Source of the DNA: Rheinheimera riviphila
GTDB lineage: Bacteria; Pseudomonadota; Gammaproteobacteria; Enterobacterales; Alteromonadaceae
Direction: 5' to 3'
DNA length: 46,242 nucleotides
Assembly: GCF_004005945.1 (NCBI RefSeq)
Contig: NZ_SACS01000028.1
Location: 1 to 46,242 of the forward strand
The stretch's first letter is position 1; the number at the start of each line of letters is the position of its first letter. A program made the position numbers and the translations under genes. Positions 25,202 through 35,019 of this stretch are shown in pieces. Below the pieces are notes generated by a model. That model saw only the letters and a list, made by a program, of their open reading frames with translations, was not told the origin of the DNA and ran no database searches.

Positions 25202-25231
25202 AATTAAACTTTATTCCTGCGGAGCAATACC

Positions 25232-25774
25232 ATGAAATCTATGTCAAAACGGCAACAGGGTTTTACCTTAATCGAATTAGTGATTGTAATTATTATTCTG
25301 GGTTTATTAGCAGCGACCGCGTTACCGCGGTTTTTAGGCATCTCTTCTCAGGCTGAAAAAGCTTCAGTTGAAGGGATTGCTGGTGGGTTTGCATCTGCTG
25401 TTGGTATTGCCCGTGCACAATGGGAAATTGCTGGGCGTCCAGCAGGTACAGCCAATTTGGCAACTATTACTTATGAAGGTGCACTAACTATCAGAGTTGA
25501 TGGCCGTACTGGTTTTCCTACTGGTGGTGGTGTTCATGATGGTATGGATGAAAATGATTGTTTGGCAATTCTTGCAGATATCTTTCAACCAGTGCCGACA
25601 GCTGCGGTTACGTTGGTTCCAGCAAACTCCTTGTATGTACGTGCAGCAGGAAATGACTGTATCTATCACTCTACAGAAGGGTTAACTACCGCACCGACAA
25701 CTACTGTAGGAAATAATAGTTTTACTTATGATCCACAATCAGGTTCTGTGATCACGAACCTGAATAAACCATAA
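25232..25774 (+). CDS. mshB: MSHA minor pilin MshB
   Basis: The 180-residue prepilin has leader MKSMSKRQQG and the mature start FTLIELVIVIIILGLLAATALPRFL, with the invariant Glu at +5. It is cut by a prepilin peptidase not present in this window. Two cysteines (ENDCLAI and GNDCIYH) may form the usual C-terminal disulfide. The ribosome site GCGGAG precedes the start. The codons after the conserved start are clearly more AT-rich than in the genes around it. Confidence 0.92.
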   Translation: MKSMSKRQQGFTLIELVIVIIILGLLAATALPRFLGISSQAEKASVEGIAGGFASAVGIARAQWEIAGRPAGTANLATITYEGALTIRVDGRTGFPTGGGVHDGMDENDCLAILADIFQPVPTAAVTLVPANSLYVRAAGNDCIYHSTEGLTTAPTTTVGNNSFTYDPQSGSVITNLNKP

Positions 25775-25801
25775 TTATTGTAGCGGAAATGGAACTTTTT
25801 T

Positions 25802-26278
25802 ATGAAGCGTAATCAAGGTTTTACCCTCGTTGAACTGGTCATCGTGATCGTGATTCTGGGCATTTTAGCGGTCACCGCAGCACCGAAGTTTCTAAACTTT
25901 GGTACTGATGCCAAGGTCAGTACATTAAATGCTGTAAAGGGCAGTCTCACTTCAGCTGGTGCAATGGTGTACGGTAAAGCAGTATTGGCAAGCAAGCAGG
26001 CGTCAGCAACAGCGACTTTAACTAACCCGGCGATTGACATCGTGTATGGTTATCCGGCTGCGACTGTAGTGGCAGTTCAGGCGGCGGTTGATATTGAGAC
26101 TGCAGAATGGGACATCAGCTTGGAAACCGGTCCGTTAGTCGCGATTCGTGCTAAAAATAAGGCATATGTTGCGGCGGGTGCTGCCGACTTTGCGACCACA
26201 GCTTGCCAGGTTACTTATGCTCCAGCAGCCTCGGCGACCGCTAAACCGGTAATTACCGTGTCAATCGGCGGCTGCTAA
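25802..26278 (+). CDS. mshA: MSHA major pilin MshA
   Basis: This is the main pilus subunit: a 158-residue prepilin with six-residue leader MKRNQG and mature start FTLVELVIVIVILGILAVTAAPKFLNFGTDAKVSTL, closely resembling MshA of vibrios and shewanellas. The mature protein has about 152 residues and two cysteines (TACQV and terminal GGC), fitting the C-terminal disulfide loop. It lies 27 bases after mshB. Its stop codon sits in the loop of a terminator-like hairpin. Confidence 0.95.
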   Translation: MKRNQGFTLVELVIVIVILGILAVTAAPKFLNFGTDAKVSTLNAVKGSLTSAGAMVYGKAVLASKQASATATLTNPAIDIVYGYPAATVVAVQAAVDIETAEWDISLETGPLVAIRAKNKAYVAAGAADFATTACQVTYAPAASATAKPVITVSIGGC

Positions 26279-26289
26279 GCCGCCGTTTT
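26266..26289 (+). terminator. Terminator-like hairpin on the mshA stop codon
   Basis: A perfect seven-base GC stem (CGGCGGC / GCCGCCG) has the loop TGCTAA, which includes the mshA stop codon, and is followed by TTTT. The next gene of the same block starts 17 bases later, so this is best read as a partial terminator (attenuator) or an mRNA 3'-end stabiliser that favours mshA over the minor pilins. Confidence 0.75.
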
Positions 26290-26306
26290 GGCCAGTGAGC
26301 CCAGCT

Positions 26307-26786
26307 ATGAACTATCGCGCCGGTTTTACCCTCATAGAATTGGTAGTCGTGATGTTGATAGCGGGTATTTTGGCAGTCACAGTACTGCCAAAATTTTTTA
26401 GTGTGGAAGATGAAAATCTACAAGGCCAGCGGGATCAATTGCTGGCCTTAACGCATCAGTTGCAGCTGCAAAGTATGCAGGATACTGCTAATTTAACCAC
26501 GACCTGTCCCACTTTAGTCATCACCAATACAGCCGCTGGCTTTGCCGAAAACAACGCCTGTAACGCTACGGCCGGTTTTGCTCAAGACGCTGAAAATCCA
26601 CAACAAATTATCTGGCAAGCCGATGCTGCGATCAGCAGTGATGTCGGACTACCGCTGTTACTGCGTTTTGACAGCTGGGGGCGGCCACAAGGTACTTGTG
26701 CCAATGGCTGCGATATACGTCTTAATCAGAACGGCATCCAGCAGCGGATTTGCATCGAGCGCAGCGGATATATCCATTTATGTTAA
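26307..26786 (+). CDS. mshC: MSHA minor pilin MshC
   Basis: From the ATG at 26307 the prepilin has 159 residues: leader MNYRAG, mature start FTLIELVVVMLIAGILAVTVLPKFF. Four to five cysteines are present in the globular part, including CANGC and the terminal Cys. It belongs to the initiating minor pilins of the MSHA system. An in-frame GTG four codons earlier gives a longer leader and is less likely. It overlaps mshD by seven bases. Confidence 0.88.
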   Translation: MNYRAGFTLIELVVVMLIAGILAVTVLPKFFSVEDENLQGQRDQLLALTHQLQLQSMQDTANLTTTCPTLVITNTAAGFAENNACNATAGFAQDAENPQQIIWQADAAISSDVGLPLLLRFDSWGRPQGTCANGCDIRLNQNGIQQRICIERSGYIHLC

Positions 26787-27370
26787 TACCGCAGATAGCA
26801 ACACCAGTTGCGCCAACAACCATCCTAAAACAAGCAGGCTTTACCTTGCTGGAACTGATTGTCGGCGTGGTGGTGCTTGGCATCGCACTTTTGATGATCA
26901 GCAGTATTTTAGGTCCGATGTATGTCCGAAGTTCCGAACCCTGGCATCAGGTGCGGGCGGCTGAACTTGGTCATAGTTTGATGAACGAAATTTTGGCGCG
27001 TAGTTTTGATGAAAACTCCAGTCGCGGCACCACTTTATTGCGCTGCAACGAAGCTGGCGCTGACAGCTGCATTGCTGCGATGCCAGCTTGTCCGGCCAAT
27101 GGTATGAGCAGCGCCACCGAAGAAGCCAGTCGCGATTTATATGACGATGTCGACGATTTCCATTGTTTTCGTGGGGATGGTGCGGCGGTTAGTAATATTT
27201 TGAATGAAAATCTGGCCGACAGTTATCGCAATTATCAGGTAGCAGTATTCGTAAGCTACGCTGGTGCTGATGTGGGCTTGCCCAATCAAAGCGCTAAAAG
27301 AGTCGATATCAGCGTGATCTTACCTTCAGGCGATAACATTGCCTTTAGCAGTTACAAAGGAAACTGGTGA
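26780..27370 (+). CDS. mshD: MSHA minor pilin MshD
   Basis: The 196-residue prepilin has the mature start FTLLELIVGVVVLGIALLMISSILGPMY, with Glu at +5 and the sequence RSSEPWHQVRAAELGHSLMNEILARSFDENS typical of MshD. The leader from the ATG at 26780 is long (20 residues, ending KQAG), unlike the 6-10 residues of MshA, MshB and MshC. An even earlier in-frame ATG (26750) lies inside mshC. Confidence 0.88.
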   Translation: MLIPQIATPVAPTTILKQAGFTLLELIVGVVVLGIALLMISSILGPMYVRSSEPWHQVRAAELGHSLMNEILARSFDENSSRGTTLLRCNEAGADSCIAAMPACPANGMSSATEEASRDLYDDVDDFHCFRGDGAAVSNILNENLADSYRNYQVAVFVSYAGADVGLPNQSAKRVDISVILPSGDNIAFSSYKGNW

Positions 27371-28242
27371 TGCGCAGGCGGTCGCTGCCTTTGCAGCTGA
27401 AAAAAAGCCAGCTCGGTGTCACGCTGGTCGAGCTGGTGGTGGTGATCTTGCTGCTGGGGATTCTGGCGACCGGCCTCACCAGCTATCTGCGCATCGGCGC
27501 AACCATGGTGGTGGATGCCACCGCAGTCCAACAAACCTTGCAACAAAGCCGCTTTGCGCTGGAACGGGTGGTGCGGGAACTGCGCGGCGCTGTACCGAAT
27601 AGCGTGCGGGTGCTGAATAGCGCCGACAATAGTATCAGCTGTGTTGAATTTACGCCCTTGGTGCAAAGTGGCGTCTACCGCGATTTACCGCTCTATCCAG
27701 ATCGGCGCAACTGGATTGGTATCACTACTTTCAACAGCGGTTGGACGGTGCAAACCGGACAACGCCTTAGTGTCTATCCAACCAATTCCGACCATATTTA
27801 TGATTTAGCGTGGGCGCGCACTGGCGTGGTCGCGGCAAATCAAGCTGCAATGGATGATGGCGATGGCAACGCCAATACCCGCCGGATCAGACTGGACGAT
27901 ATCAGTGGGCAACTGATGACCTATATTACCGAATCGCCACAAAAGCGCTTTTATCTGCTGAATAGTCCGGTGAGTTTTTGTCTGGTAGGTCAGCAACTAC
28001 GCCGTTATAGCGGCTATGGTTTTAGTGTGGCGCAGCCGCTGCCACCAACGCCACCGGGCAGTTTAGGCGATGTGATTGCCACCGGACTTACCAATCAAAG
28101 CGACGAACCGGCTTTTTTACTCAACGCCGCTGTGCTTAACCGTAATGCGGTGCTGCATCTGTTCTGGCGTTTTAGTCCGGCGCGTGATGTTGGCCAGGAT
28201 TTGTTTTTTAATCATGAGGTTCATATTCCGAATGTGCCTTAA
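27370..28242 (+). CDS. mshO: MSHA minor pilin MshO
   Basis: The protein of 290 residues has a basic leader ending KKSQLG and the mature start VTLVELVVVILLLGILATGLTSYL, with Val rather than Phe at +1. RFALERVVRELRGAVPNSVRV follows, as in MshO/PilW-type pilins. The ATG at 27370 has AAGGAAA about seven bases upstream; a GTG directly before it overlaps the mshD stop. It belongs to the large minor pilins that cap the tip. Confidence 0.88.
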   Translation: MRRRSLPLQLKKSQLGVTLVELVVVILLLGILATGLTSYLRIGATMVVDATAVQQTLQQSRFALERVVRELRGAVPNSVRVLNSADNSISCVEFTPLVQSGVYRDLPLYPDRRNWIGITTFNSGWTVQTGQRLSVYPTNSDHIYDLAWARTGVVAANQAAMDDGDGNANTRRIRLDDISGQLMTYITESPQKRFYLLNSPVSFCLVGQQLRRYSGYGFSVAQPLPPTPPGSLGDVIATGLTNQSDEPAFLLNAAVLNRNAVLHLFWRFSPARDVGQDLFFNHEVHIPNVP

Positions 28243-28651
28243 AACCATGCGTGAACCAAAAGCCAGCAACGGTAGCTCCTTAGTGATGGCGCTATTTATT
28301 ATTGTGTTGATGAGCGTATTGCTGCTGGCACTGGGCCGGCAACTGATTAGCTCCAGCACATCAGTCAGCATTGAAGTGCAGGGCAACCGCGCGTTTAATG
28401 CTGCGCAATCGGGTTTACAGCTAGCGCTGACACAGTTGTTTCCGCTCAACACCACAGAGAGCTGTGCCGCAGTTGCCGTGAGTTTTTCCTTTAATCAGCC
28501 GGGTTTACAAAGTTGCACGGCCACCCTCAGTTGTTCGCAGGTTACCAATCCGGATGTGCCGACCCGGCCTCTGTACCAGTTAACCAGCACCGGCAGCTGC
28601 CAGGCCGGTGATTTTAATAGCAGCCGTGTTGTGGTGATGGAGGCTTATTGA
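28232..28651 (+). CDS. mshP: MSHA biogenesis protein MshP (PilX-like)
   Basis: The N-terminus GSSLVMALFIIVLMSVLLLALGRQLISSS, followed by SIEVQGNRAFNAAQSGLQLALTQLF, is the MshP/PilX pattern: a pilin-like helix without the Glu at +5. I chose the ATG at 28232 (139 residues), which overlaps mshO by 11 bases. The ATG at 28247 is the closest alternative and gives 134 residues. The remaining upstream frame is a shadow of mshO. Three to four cysteines lie in the globular part. Confidence 0.83.
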   Translation: MCLKTMREPKASNGSSLVMALFIIVLMSVLLLALGRQLISSSTSVSIEVQGNRAFNAAQSGLQLALTQLFPLNTTESCAAVAVSFSFNQPGLQSCTATLSCSQVTNPDVPTRPLYQLTSTGSCQAGDFNSSRVVVMEAY

Positions 28652-31600
28652 TGAAAAAGCTGGCGTTCAAAGCATGGGTCATCCAGTGGCTGACCATACT
28701 GTCGTGTTGCTGGATAGGACAGGTATCAGCGCTTGGCGAAACCTGCACTGACATCTGGACCCAAGCCTTAAAATCGACTTCGACGGTGCCAGCGAAAGGC
28801 CCTTGTTTTACAACGCATGCAGATTGTTACGTCGTCACGGGCGCCACGAACCTGAACAGTCTACCGGCTAATATGACTCCGGGTGATTATTTCCTAACTG
28901 CCGGTCCTAGTATTACAAATAACACCACAGTTTCGACCACGGGTGCCACAGTGCGGATTTTCGTCAACGGCAGTTTGACTATTGAGAATAACGTCGACTT
29001 AAACTGGGGCGGTCCGCCACAAAACCTAATGCTAGTGGTCAGCGGTTCGCTCACTATCCGTAACAACGTCAGGATTAGTGGTTTTATATTAGTCGGAGGT
29101 GCAGTCGAAATAGGCAATAGCTCGAACAATGCTATTGTCGGCGGTTTGACCTCAAAAGGCCCGGTTTCTGGTGGCAATAATGCCAGTCTGACCTTCGATA
29201 GCACTGCGCTGCTCCTGCTTAAAGGCGGCGTGATCTGTAGCGGTGGCTTAACTTGTTTTAACGACGATTTTAGCGCCAGTAGTTTAAGTAGCAGCTGGGC
29301 GGTCAGCCGCAGCAACGGTACTTTTACGCCATCTATCGTCAATAACCGGTTACGGATGACCGAAAGTAACGGTAACCAATCAACCGCCGCCAGTTACCAA
29401 CGGTTGTTTCCCGGTCTTGCCAATCTGGTGATTGTGGAATTTGACCAATTTGCTTATGGCCGCACCAGTGGTGAAGGCGCTGATGGCATGGCAGTGGTAC
29501 TGTCGGATGCCAGTATTACGCCGCAGCCGGGCGCTTTTGGCGGTCCGTTAGGCTATGGCACGAAACCAGGTCCTCCTGTTATTCCTGGTTTTGCCGGTGG
29601 TTGGCTGGGGGTTGGGCTTGACGAATATGGTAATTATTCGGCTGAAGGTGGCGTAGGGACTCCTGGGCGACGCAGGCAAGCGGTGGTATTACGTGGTTCA
29701 GGTTCGGGCAGTAGCGGTTATCGTTATCTGGCCGGTACTTGTAGTAATGGCAACACCAGTACGAATGGCAATTGTTTGTCACCGGCTGTCGACAACAATG
29801 GCGTTTCCGGGCACCGCTACAAAGTCACCGTCGATTCCAGAGTTAGCGGTCAGGCGATGGTGAAAGTCGAGCGCAACACCGGTGGCGGTTATGAGACGTT
29901 GATTAATAGTTTTAATGCGTTGTCAGCAACTGGCCAGGCCGCAGTGCCGACTAACTTTGCCTTGTCGCTGACCGGTTCGACCGGCGGTGCCAACAATATC
30001 CACGAACTCGACAGAGTACAAATCTGCGCTTTAAAATCCGAACCGGTTGGAGAGCAGATTGACCATTTTGAATTTACCTATTCCGGCCAGGCGCTAACCT
30101 GTAAAGCCGAAACTTTTACCATCAAGGCCTGTAAAAATCCGGCTTGTACTGAGCTGGTGACAGGATCAGTCAGCGCAACTTTAACCCCGGCTTCCGGCTG
30201 GACCAGCGGTACTGGCCTCACCGGCGGCAATGTGCTGAATTTCAGTGGTGGCACGGCGACTGCGACCCTTTCAAAAACCACCGCTGGCAGTGTGGTTGTT
30301 GGCGTGAGTTCCTCGGTGCCCTCAACCAAACCTCTTAGTAGCACTTTGTGTCAGAAAGGCTCAGCAACACCGACCGCAGCAGATTGTAAGGTGCAATTTG
30401 ACGAGAGTGGTTTGGTATTTTCGGTGCCAGATAAGCTGGCAGCTAAACCGGTTAGCGGCATCGTGGTGCGGGCCCTCAAAAGTGATGGCAGTCAGTCTTG
30501 TGCGCCGACTTTTGTCAGCGTCAACCGCACTGTGAAGTTCTGGTCGGAATATGTGAACCCCACAACATTAACTGCAACGCCAGCACCGGCGCGGGCGGTG
30601 ACGGTAAGTCATGGTGCCACGACCAACTCAATTGGTAAGGATTTAGCTGGCAGTACGTCTTTCAACCTTAGTTTTAACGCCAGTGGTGAAGCCACCATCG
30701 GTCTGAATTATACCGATGCCGGTCAGCTGAATCTGCACGCCCAATATACCGGCAGCGCCGCGACCAATGACGCCGGGCTGGTGATGAATGGTAGAGACTT
30801 GTTTGTCAGCGCACCGGCCGGGGTTTGCATCATCACCGATACATATTGCACCACTGACAGTGTAGGTTGCCCGGTGTACAAAAAAGCCGGTGAAGCCTTT
30901 ACGACCACCCTCAGCGCCCGCGCCTGGCAAAGTGACGGCGATACGAATTTTTGCGATAACACGACAACGACGCCGTCGTTTATCTTAAATGCAATTCCAC
31001 TGCGGCATAGTCTGGTGGCACCGTCAGGCGGTGTCACGGGCAACTTGACGCCAACCAGTTATAACCATGTTGCACAGGCTGATGCTAACACGCTGGTGGC
31101 GACAAAAATCAGTGAAGTGGGCATTTTTAATCTGCAAGCCGGTGGAAATCTGACCTACTTGGGGATGCCGATCAATCTTGGCAGCAGTATGAATAATCCA
31201 AAGCTGGGCCGTTTTGTGCCGGACCGGTTTGAATTGGTGGAGGGGAGCATTATCAGTGGTAGTTGCAGCAGTTTTCATTATTTATCCCAACCCGCCACTG
31301 TAAACATGACTGTGAATGCTGTGAACGCGGAGGGTATTGTCACGCAAAATTACCGGCAGAATTTTGCGCTGGCAACTTCATCGCTAGTGGCGGAAAACAA
31401 CAATAGTGGCACTGATTTAACCCCGCGTATTGAGCAGTTTCCGGTTGGTATGGGTTGGAACAATGGCGTGTCGATACGCAGTGCCGCGCCTTTTAAATTG
31501 CTACGCGCAGCCACAGCTGACGGACCTTTTGAGCAGGTGTTATTTGGCCTGCAATTAAAGGATAACGATGGGAATCGAAGTGAGCTGGCTGGTAAGGATC

Positions 31601-32097
31601 AACTGACCACTGCGGCTGGCATCTGCAGTGGTGCGGCTTGTCTTAGCAAAGTGATCCATGCTGAAACGAAATGGCGTTATGGCCGGATGCAGATTGTAAA
31701 TGCGCTCGGCTCTGAGCAAAGTAATTTGCCGGTGCAGCTCAAAGCCGAATACTTTAATGGCCAGCAATTTGTGCCAAATACCCTGGATAATTGCAGCCCG
31801 GTTGCACCAGCACGCTTGCTGGTGAGCGCCGGGACAAATCCGGTGTTGACGGTGAGTGGCAACCCGAAAAACCTTAGCAACGGCAGTAGCGCAGCTTTTG
31901 ATTTATTGCTGTCGCCGCCAGGTGTCGAAAGGCCCGATCCGCTGATATATCCATTGCAATATCAGCTGAGCGATTATCCATGGCTGCAGTACGATTGGAA
32001 TCCCGGCGTCGCCCCGTTATTGGAAAACCCAACAGGGGAAGCGGTATTCGGCGGTTTTCGCGGCAATAACCGGCAGATCTTTTGGCGCGAGAATTAA
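28651..32097 (+). CDS. mshQ: MSHA pilus protein MshQ, probable tip adhesin with lectin-like region
   Basis: The 1148-residue secreted protein starts at the ATG 28651, with a strong GGAGG seven bases upstream, and overlaps mshP by one base. After a signal peptide (cleavage near VSA-LGETC), residues about 45-190 have repetitive short strands (VRIFVNGSLTIENNV, LMLVVSGSLTIRNNVRISG), suggesting a beta-solenoid. Residues about 200-465 look like an L-type lectin/LamG sandwich: CFNDDFSASSLSSSW, EFDQFAYG, GADGMAVVLSD and GGWLGVGLDEYGNYS. The rest resembles the DUF6701 C-terminus of MshQ proteins. An adhesin role at the pilus tip is inferred from these domains and the position. Confidence 0.88.
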   Translation: MKKLAFKAWVIQWLTILSCCWIGQVSALGETCTDIWTQALKSTSTVPAKGPCFTTHADCYVVTGATNLNSLPANMTPGDYFLTAGPSITNNTTVSTTGATVRIFVNGSLTIENNVDLNWGGPPQNLMLVVSGSLTIRNNVRISGFILVGGAVEIGNSSNNAIVGGLTSKGPVSGGNNASLTFDSTALLLLKGGVICSGGLTCFNDDFSASSLSSSWAVSRSNGTFTPSIVNNRLRMTESNGNQSTAASYQRLFPGLANLVIVEFDQFAYGRTSGEGADGMAVVLSDASITPQPGAFGGPLGYGTKPGPPVIPGFAGGWLGVGLDEYGNYSAEGGVGTPGRRRQAVVLRGSGSGSSGYRYLAGTCSNGNTSTNGNCLSPAVDNNGVSGHRYKVTVDSRVSGQAMVKVERNTGGGYETLINSFNALSATGQAAVPTNFALSLTGSTGGANNIHELDRVQICALKSEPVGEQIDHFEFTYSGQALTCKAETFTIKACKNPACTELVTGSVSATLTPASGWTSGTGLTGGNVLNFSGGTATATLSKTTAGSVVVGVSSSVPSTKPLSSTLCQKGSATPTAADCKVQFDESGLVFSVPDKLAAKPVSGIVVRALKSDGSQSCAPTFVSVNRTVKFWSEYVNPTTLTATPAPARAVTVSHGATTNSIGKDLAGSTSFNLSFNASGEATIGLNYTDAGQLNLHAQYTGSAATNDAGLVMNGRDLFVSAPAGVCIITDTYCTTDSVGCPVYKKAGEAFTTTLSARAWQSDGDTNFCDNTTTTPSFILNAIPLRHSLVAPSGGVTGNLTPTSYNHVAQADANTLVATKISEVGIFNLQAGGNLTYLGMPINLGSSMNNPKLGRFVPDRFELVEGSIISGSCSSFHYLSQPATVNMTVNAVNAEGIVTQNYRQNFALATSSLVAENNNSGTDLTPRIEQFPVGMGWNNGVSIRSAAPFKLLRAATADGPFEQVLFGLQLKDNDGNRSELAGKDQLTTAAGICSGAACLSKVIHAETKWRYGRMQIVNALGSEQSNLPVQLKAEYFNGQQFVPNTLDNCSPVAPARLLVSAGTNPVLTVSGNPKNLSNGSSAAFDLLLSPPGVERPDPLIYPLQYQLSDYPWLQYDWNPGVAPLLENPTGEAVFGGFRGNNRQIFWREN

Positions 32098-32143
32098 TGG
32101 TGGTGTTGGTTTCAGGAATTCGGTTTGAGGTGTGCCACATTGT

Positions 32144-32251
32144 GGCGCACTACCGCTGACGCGGTGAGTGACGCCCTACGGCATTTTTCTTTTAAAACAA
32201 TATGTTAAAAGATTTTTAAGCGTAGGGCGTACTCGCCGAAGGCAGTACGCC
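32144..32251. repeat. Head-to-head pair of REP-like elements (BIME-like)
   Basis: The gap of 472 bases between mshQ and mreB starts with two REP-like elements in opposite directions: a minus-strand copy (32144-32179, CTAC at its end, i.e. GTAG on the minus strand) and a plus-strand copy (32222-32251). The spacer adds inverted repeats CGCCCTACG/CGTAGGGCG and TCTTTTAA/TTAAAAGA, so the whole block can fold as one long structure. It may end or protect the mshQ mRNA. From 32252 to 32569 I see only a promoter candidate. Confidence 0.7.
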
Positions 32252-32406
32252 GTGAAAGTCGCTGCAATTATCGACATCGACGCGGATTAAAACGCCCGCG
32301 CTGGATTTAAATCGGAACCTAAACCGTCCATCCTGGTCTTACTTTCACTTTCCCTCTCATTCGTAGCCAGACATTGTTGTATCTGGGCTACATCCTGATA
32401 TGTTTC

Positions 32407-32434
32407 TTGGTTTAATTTTGTAAAAGTGTAAGAT
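32407..32434 (+). promoter_or_regulatory. Candidate sigma-70 promoter of mreB
   Basis: TTGGTT (32407-32412), a 16-base spacer and TAAGAT (32429-32434) lie about 135 bases upstream of the mreB start. The surrounding stretch is AT-rich and follows the REP pair that separates the pilus locus from the mre genes. Confidence 0.45.
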
Positions 32435-32539
32435 AGAGCTATTTTCTTGGCGCATTGTTTCTTAAAATATGCGCACAATTTTTGTCGTGTTGTGTGTAGA
32501 CCCAGGCTGGTGGCTTTGAGGTGCACGTGACCGTAGTAG

Positions 32540-33613
<1,074 letters not shown>

Positions 33614-33638
33614 CTGACACTGAGCGCCTGTTCCCGCC

Positions 33639-34523
33639 ATGAAACCTTTTTTTGATCGTGGCCCCTCACTGCCGTTGCGGTTATTTATCGCACTGTTGTG
33701 CAGTGTCGGGCTGATTACCCTCGACCATTACACCGACAGCTCTGTGCAATTGCGCTCTTATCTGACCGCAACTGTTAGTCCGTTATTCTATTTGGCGAAT
33801 ATGCCGCAGGATATGGTGTTTGGCGCGTCCGAGCAGTTTATGTCGCAGCAAAAGCTGATCGAAGAAAACAGCCGCTTAAAAGACACGCTGCTGTTACAAA
33901 ATGGTCAGTTACAACGGTTGCAGTTTCTGCAGCAGGAAAATGACAAACTGCGTGCTTTACTCGGCACCAGTCCGGTCACCGAAGGTCAGCGGCTGATTGC
34001 TGAAGTCCTCGCCGTGTACAGCCATCCGTTTAGTCATCAGATTGTGCTGAATAAAGGCTCCAAAGACGGTGTCACCAACGGCCAGCCGATTATCGATGAT
34101 TTGGGCGTGTTAGGTCAGGTGGTCAGTGTCGGGCCTTCCAGTAGCCGCGCTTTGTTAATCGCCGATAACACCCATGCCATGTCGGTGCGGGTTGAGCGCA
34201 CCGGGTTAAGCGCAGTGGCCGAAGGTATTGGTCAGTCTGATGCGTTGCGGCTGATTCATTTACCGCACAGTACCGATGTGGAAGTGGGTGATCGTTTGTT
34301 AACCTCAGGCCTCGATGGCGTGTTCCCGGAAGGGTACCCGGTGGCTCGGATCATTAAAGTGCAGCGTGATGCGCGGCAACCGTTTTTACAGGTGCTGGCC
34401 GAGCCTTATGCCAAGCTGGATCGCATTCGTTATGCGTTACTGGTGTGGCCGCACCAAGGCACCAGTCAGATTGACCCGAAAATTCTTGAAGAAATGACCC
34501 CACCTGAGCAAGGACAGGACTGA
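33639..34523 (+). CDS. mreC: Rod shape-determining protein MreC
   Basis: The protein has 294 residues with one N-terminal membrane helix (LRLFIALLCSVGLITL), a coiled coil at about 75-110 (LIEENSRLKDTLLLQNGQLQRLQFLQQENDKLRALL) and the periplasmic beta domain with NKGSKDGVTNGQPIIDDLGVLGQV. MreC connects MreB and MreD with the cell-wall synthases. It starts 25 bases after mreB and overlaps mreD by one base. Confidence 0.96.
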   Translation: MKPFFDRGPSLPLRLFIALLCSVGLITLDHYTDSSVQLRSYLTATVSPLFYLANMPQDMVFGASEQFMSQQKLIEENSRLKDTLLLQNGQLQRLQFLQQENDKLRALLGTSPVTEGQRLIAEVLAVYSHPFSHQIVLNKGSKDGVTNGQPIIDDLGVLGQVVSVGPSSSRALLIADNTHAMSVRVERTGLSAVAEGIGQSDALRLIHLPHSTDVEVGDRLLTSGLDGVFPEGYPVARIIKVQRDARQPFLQVLAEPYAKLDRIRYALLVWPHQGTSQIDPKILEEMTPPEQGQD

Positions 34524-35005
34524 TGCAAAATTCCTGGCGCTTTTTATATATCCATCTGACGCTGCTGTTAGCGCTGCTACTGAACGTGATGCCATTGCCT
34601 GCGGCAGTCAAACTATTCCGGCCTGATTGGCCCTTGCTGGTGCTCTGTTATTGGGTGTTGGCGCTGCCACATCGCACCAATATTGGCACCGCTTTTGTGC
34701 TGGGGTTTCTGGTGGATGTGATGGTCGGCACTGTGCTTGGCGTCAATGCGCTGGGCTATTCAGTGATTTGCTTTGTTGTTGCCGCTAACCATCTGAAAAT
34801 TCGTAACTTTTCTGTATTGCAGCAAAGCCTGCTGGTTGGATTATTACTGGCGTTGTATCACCTGGTGGTGTTCTGGCTCAGCCACTTTCTGACCGGGGTT
34901 TATTTCCGCGCTGCTTATTTGTGGCCGGTGCTGACGGGCATGATAGTATGGCCTTACATCTTCTGGTTTTTGCGTCGTACCAGGCGTCAATTTAAAATAC
35001 AGTGA
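34523..35005 (+). CDS. mreD: Rod shape-determining protein MreD
   Basis: The small integral membrane protein (160 residues, about five helices) has the MreD pattern RPDWPLLVLCYWVLALPHRTNIGTAFVLGFLVDVMVGTVLGVNALGYSV. It works with MreC and the Rod complex in the inner membrane. It shares one base with mreC and overlaps the open frame leading to maf. Confidence 0.95.
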   Translation: MQNSWRFLYIHLTLLLALLLNVMPLPAAVKLFRPDWPLLVLCYWVLALPHRTNIGTAFVLGFLVDVMVGTVLGVNALGYSVICFVVAANHLKIRNFSVLQQSLLVGLLLALYHLVVFWLSHFLTGVYFRAAYLWPVLTGMIVWPYIFWFLRRTRRQFKIQ

Positions 35006-35019
35006 TTGATCATCCGCAT

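Noticed and set aside
28076-28231. Long N-terminal extension of MshP
   Set aside because: The extension is the shadow of mshO in another frame; the pilin-like helix starts after the later Met residues.
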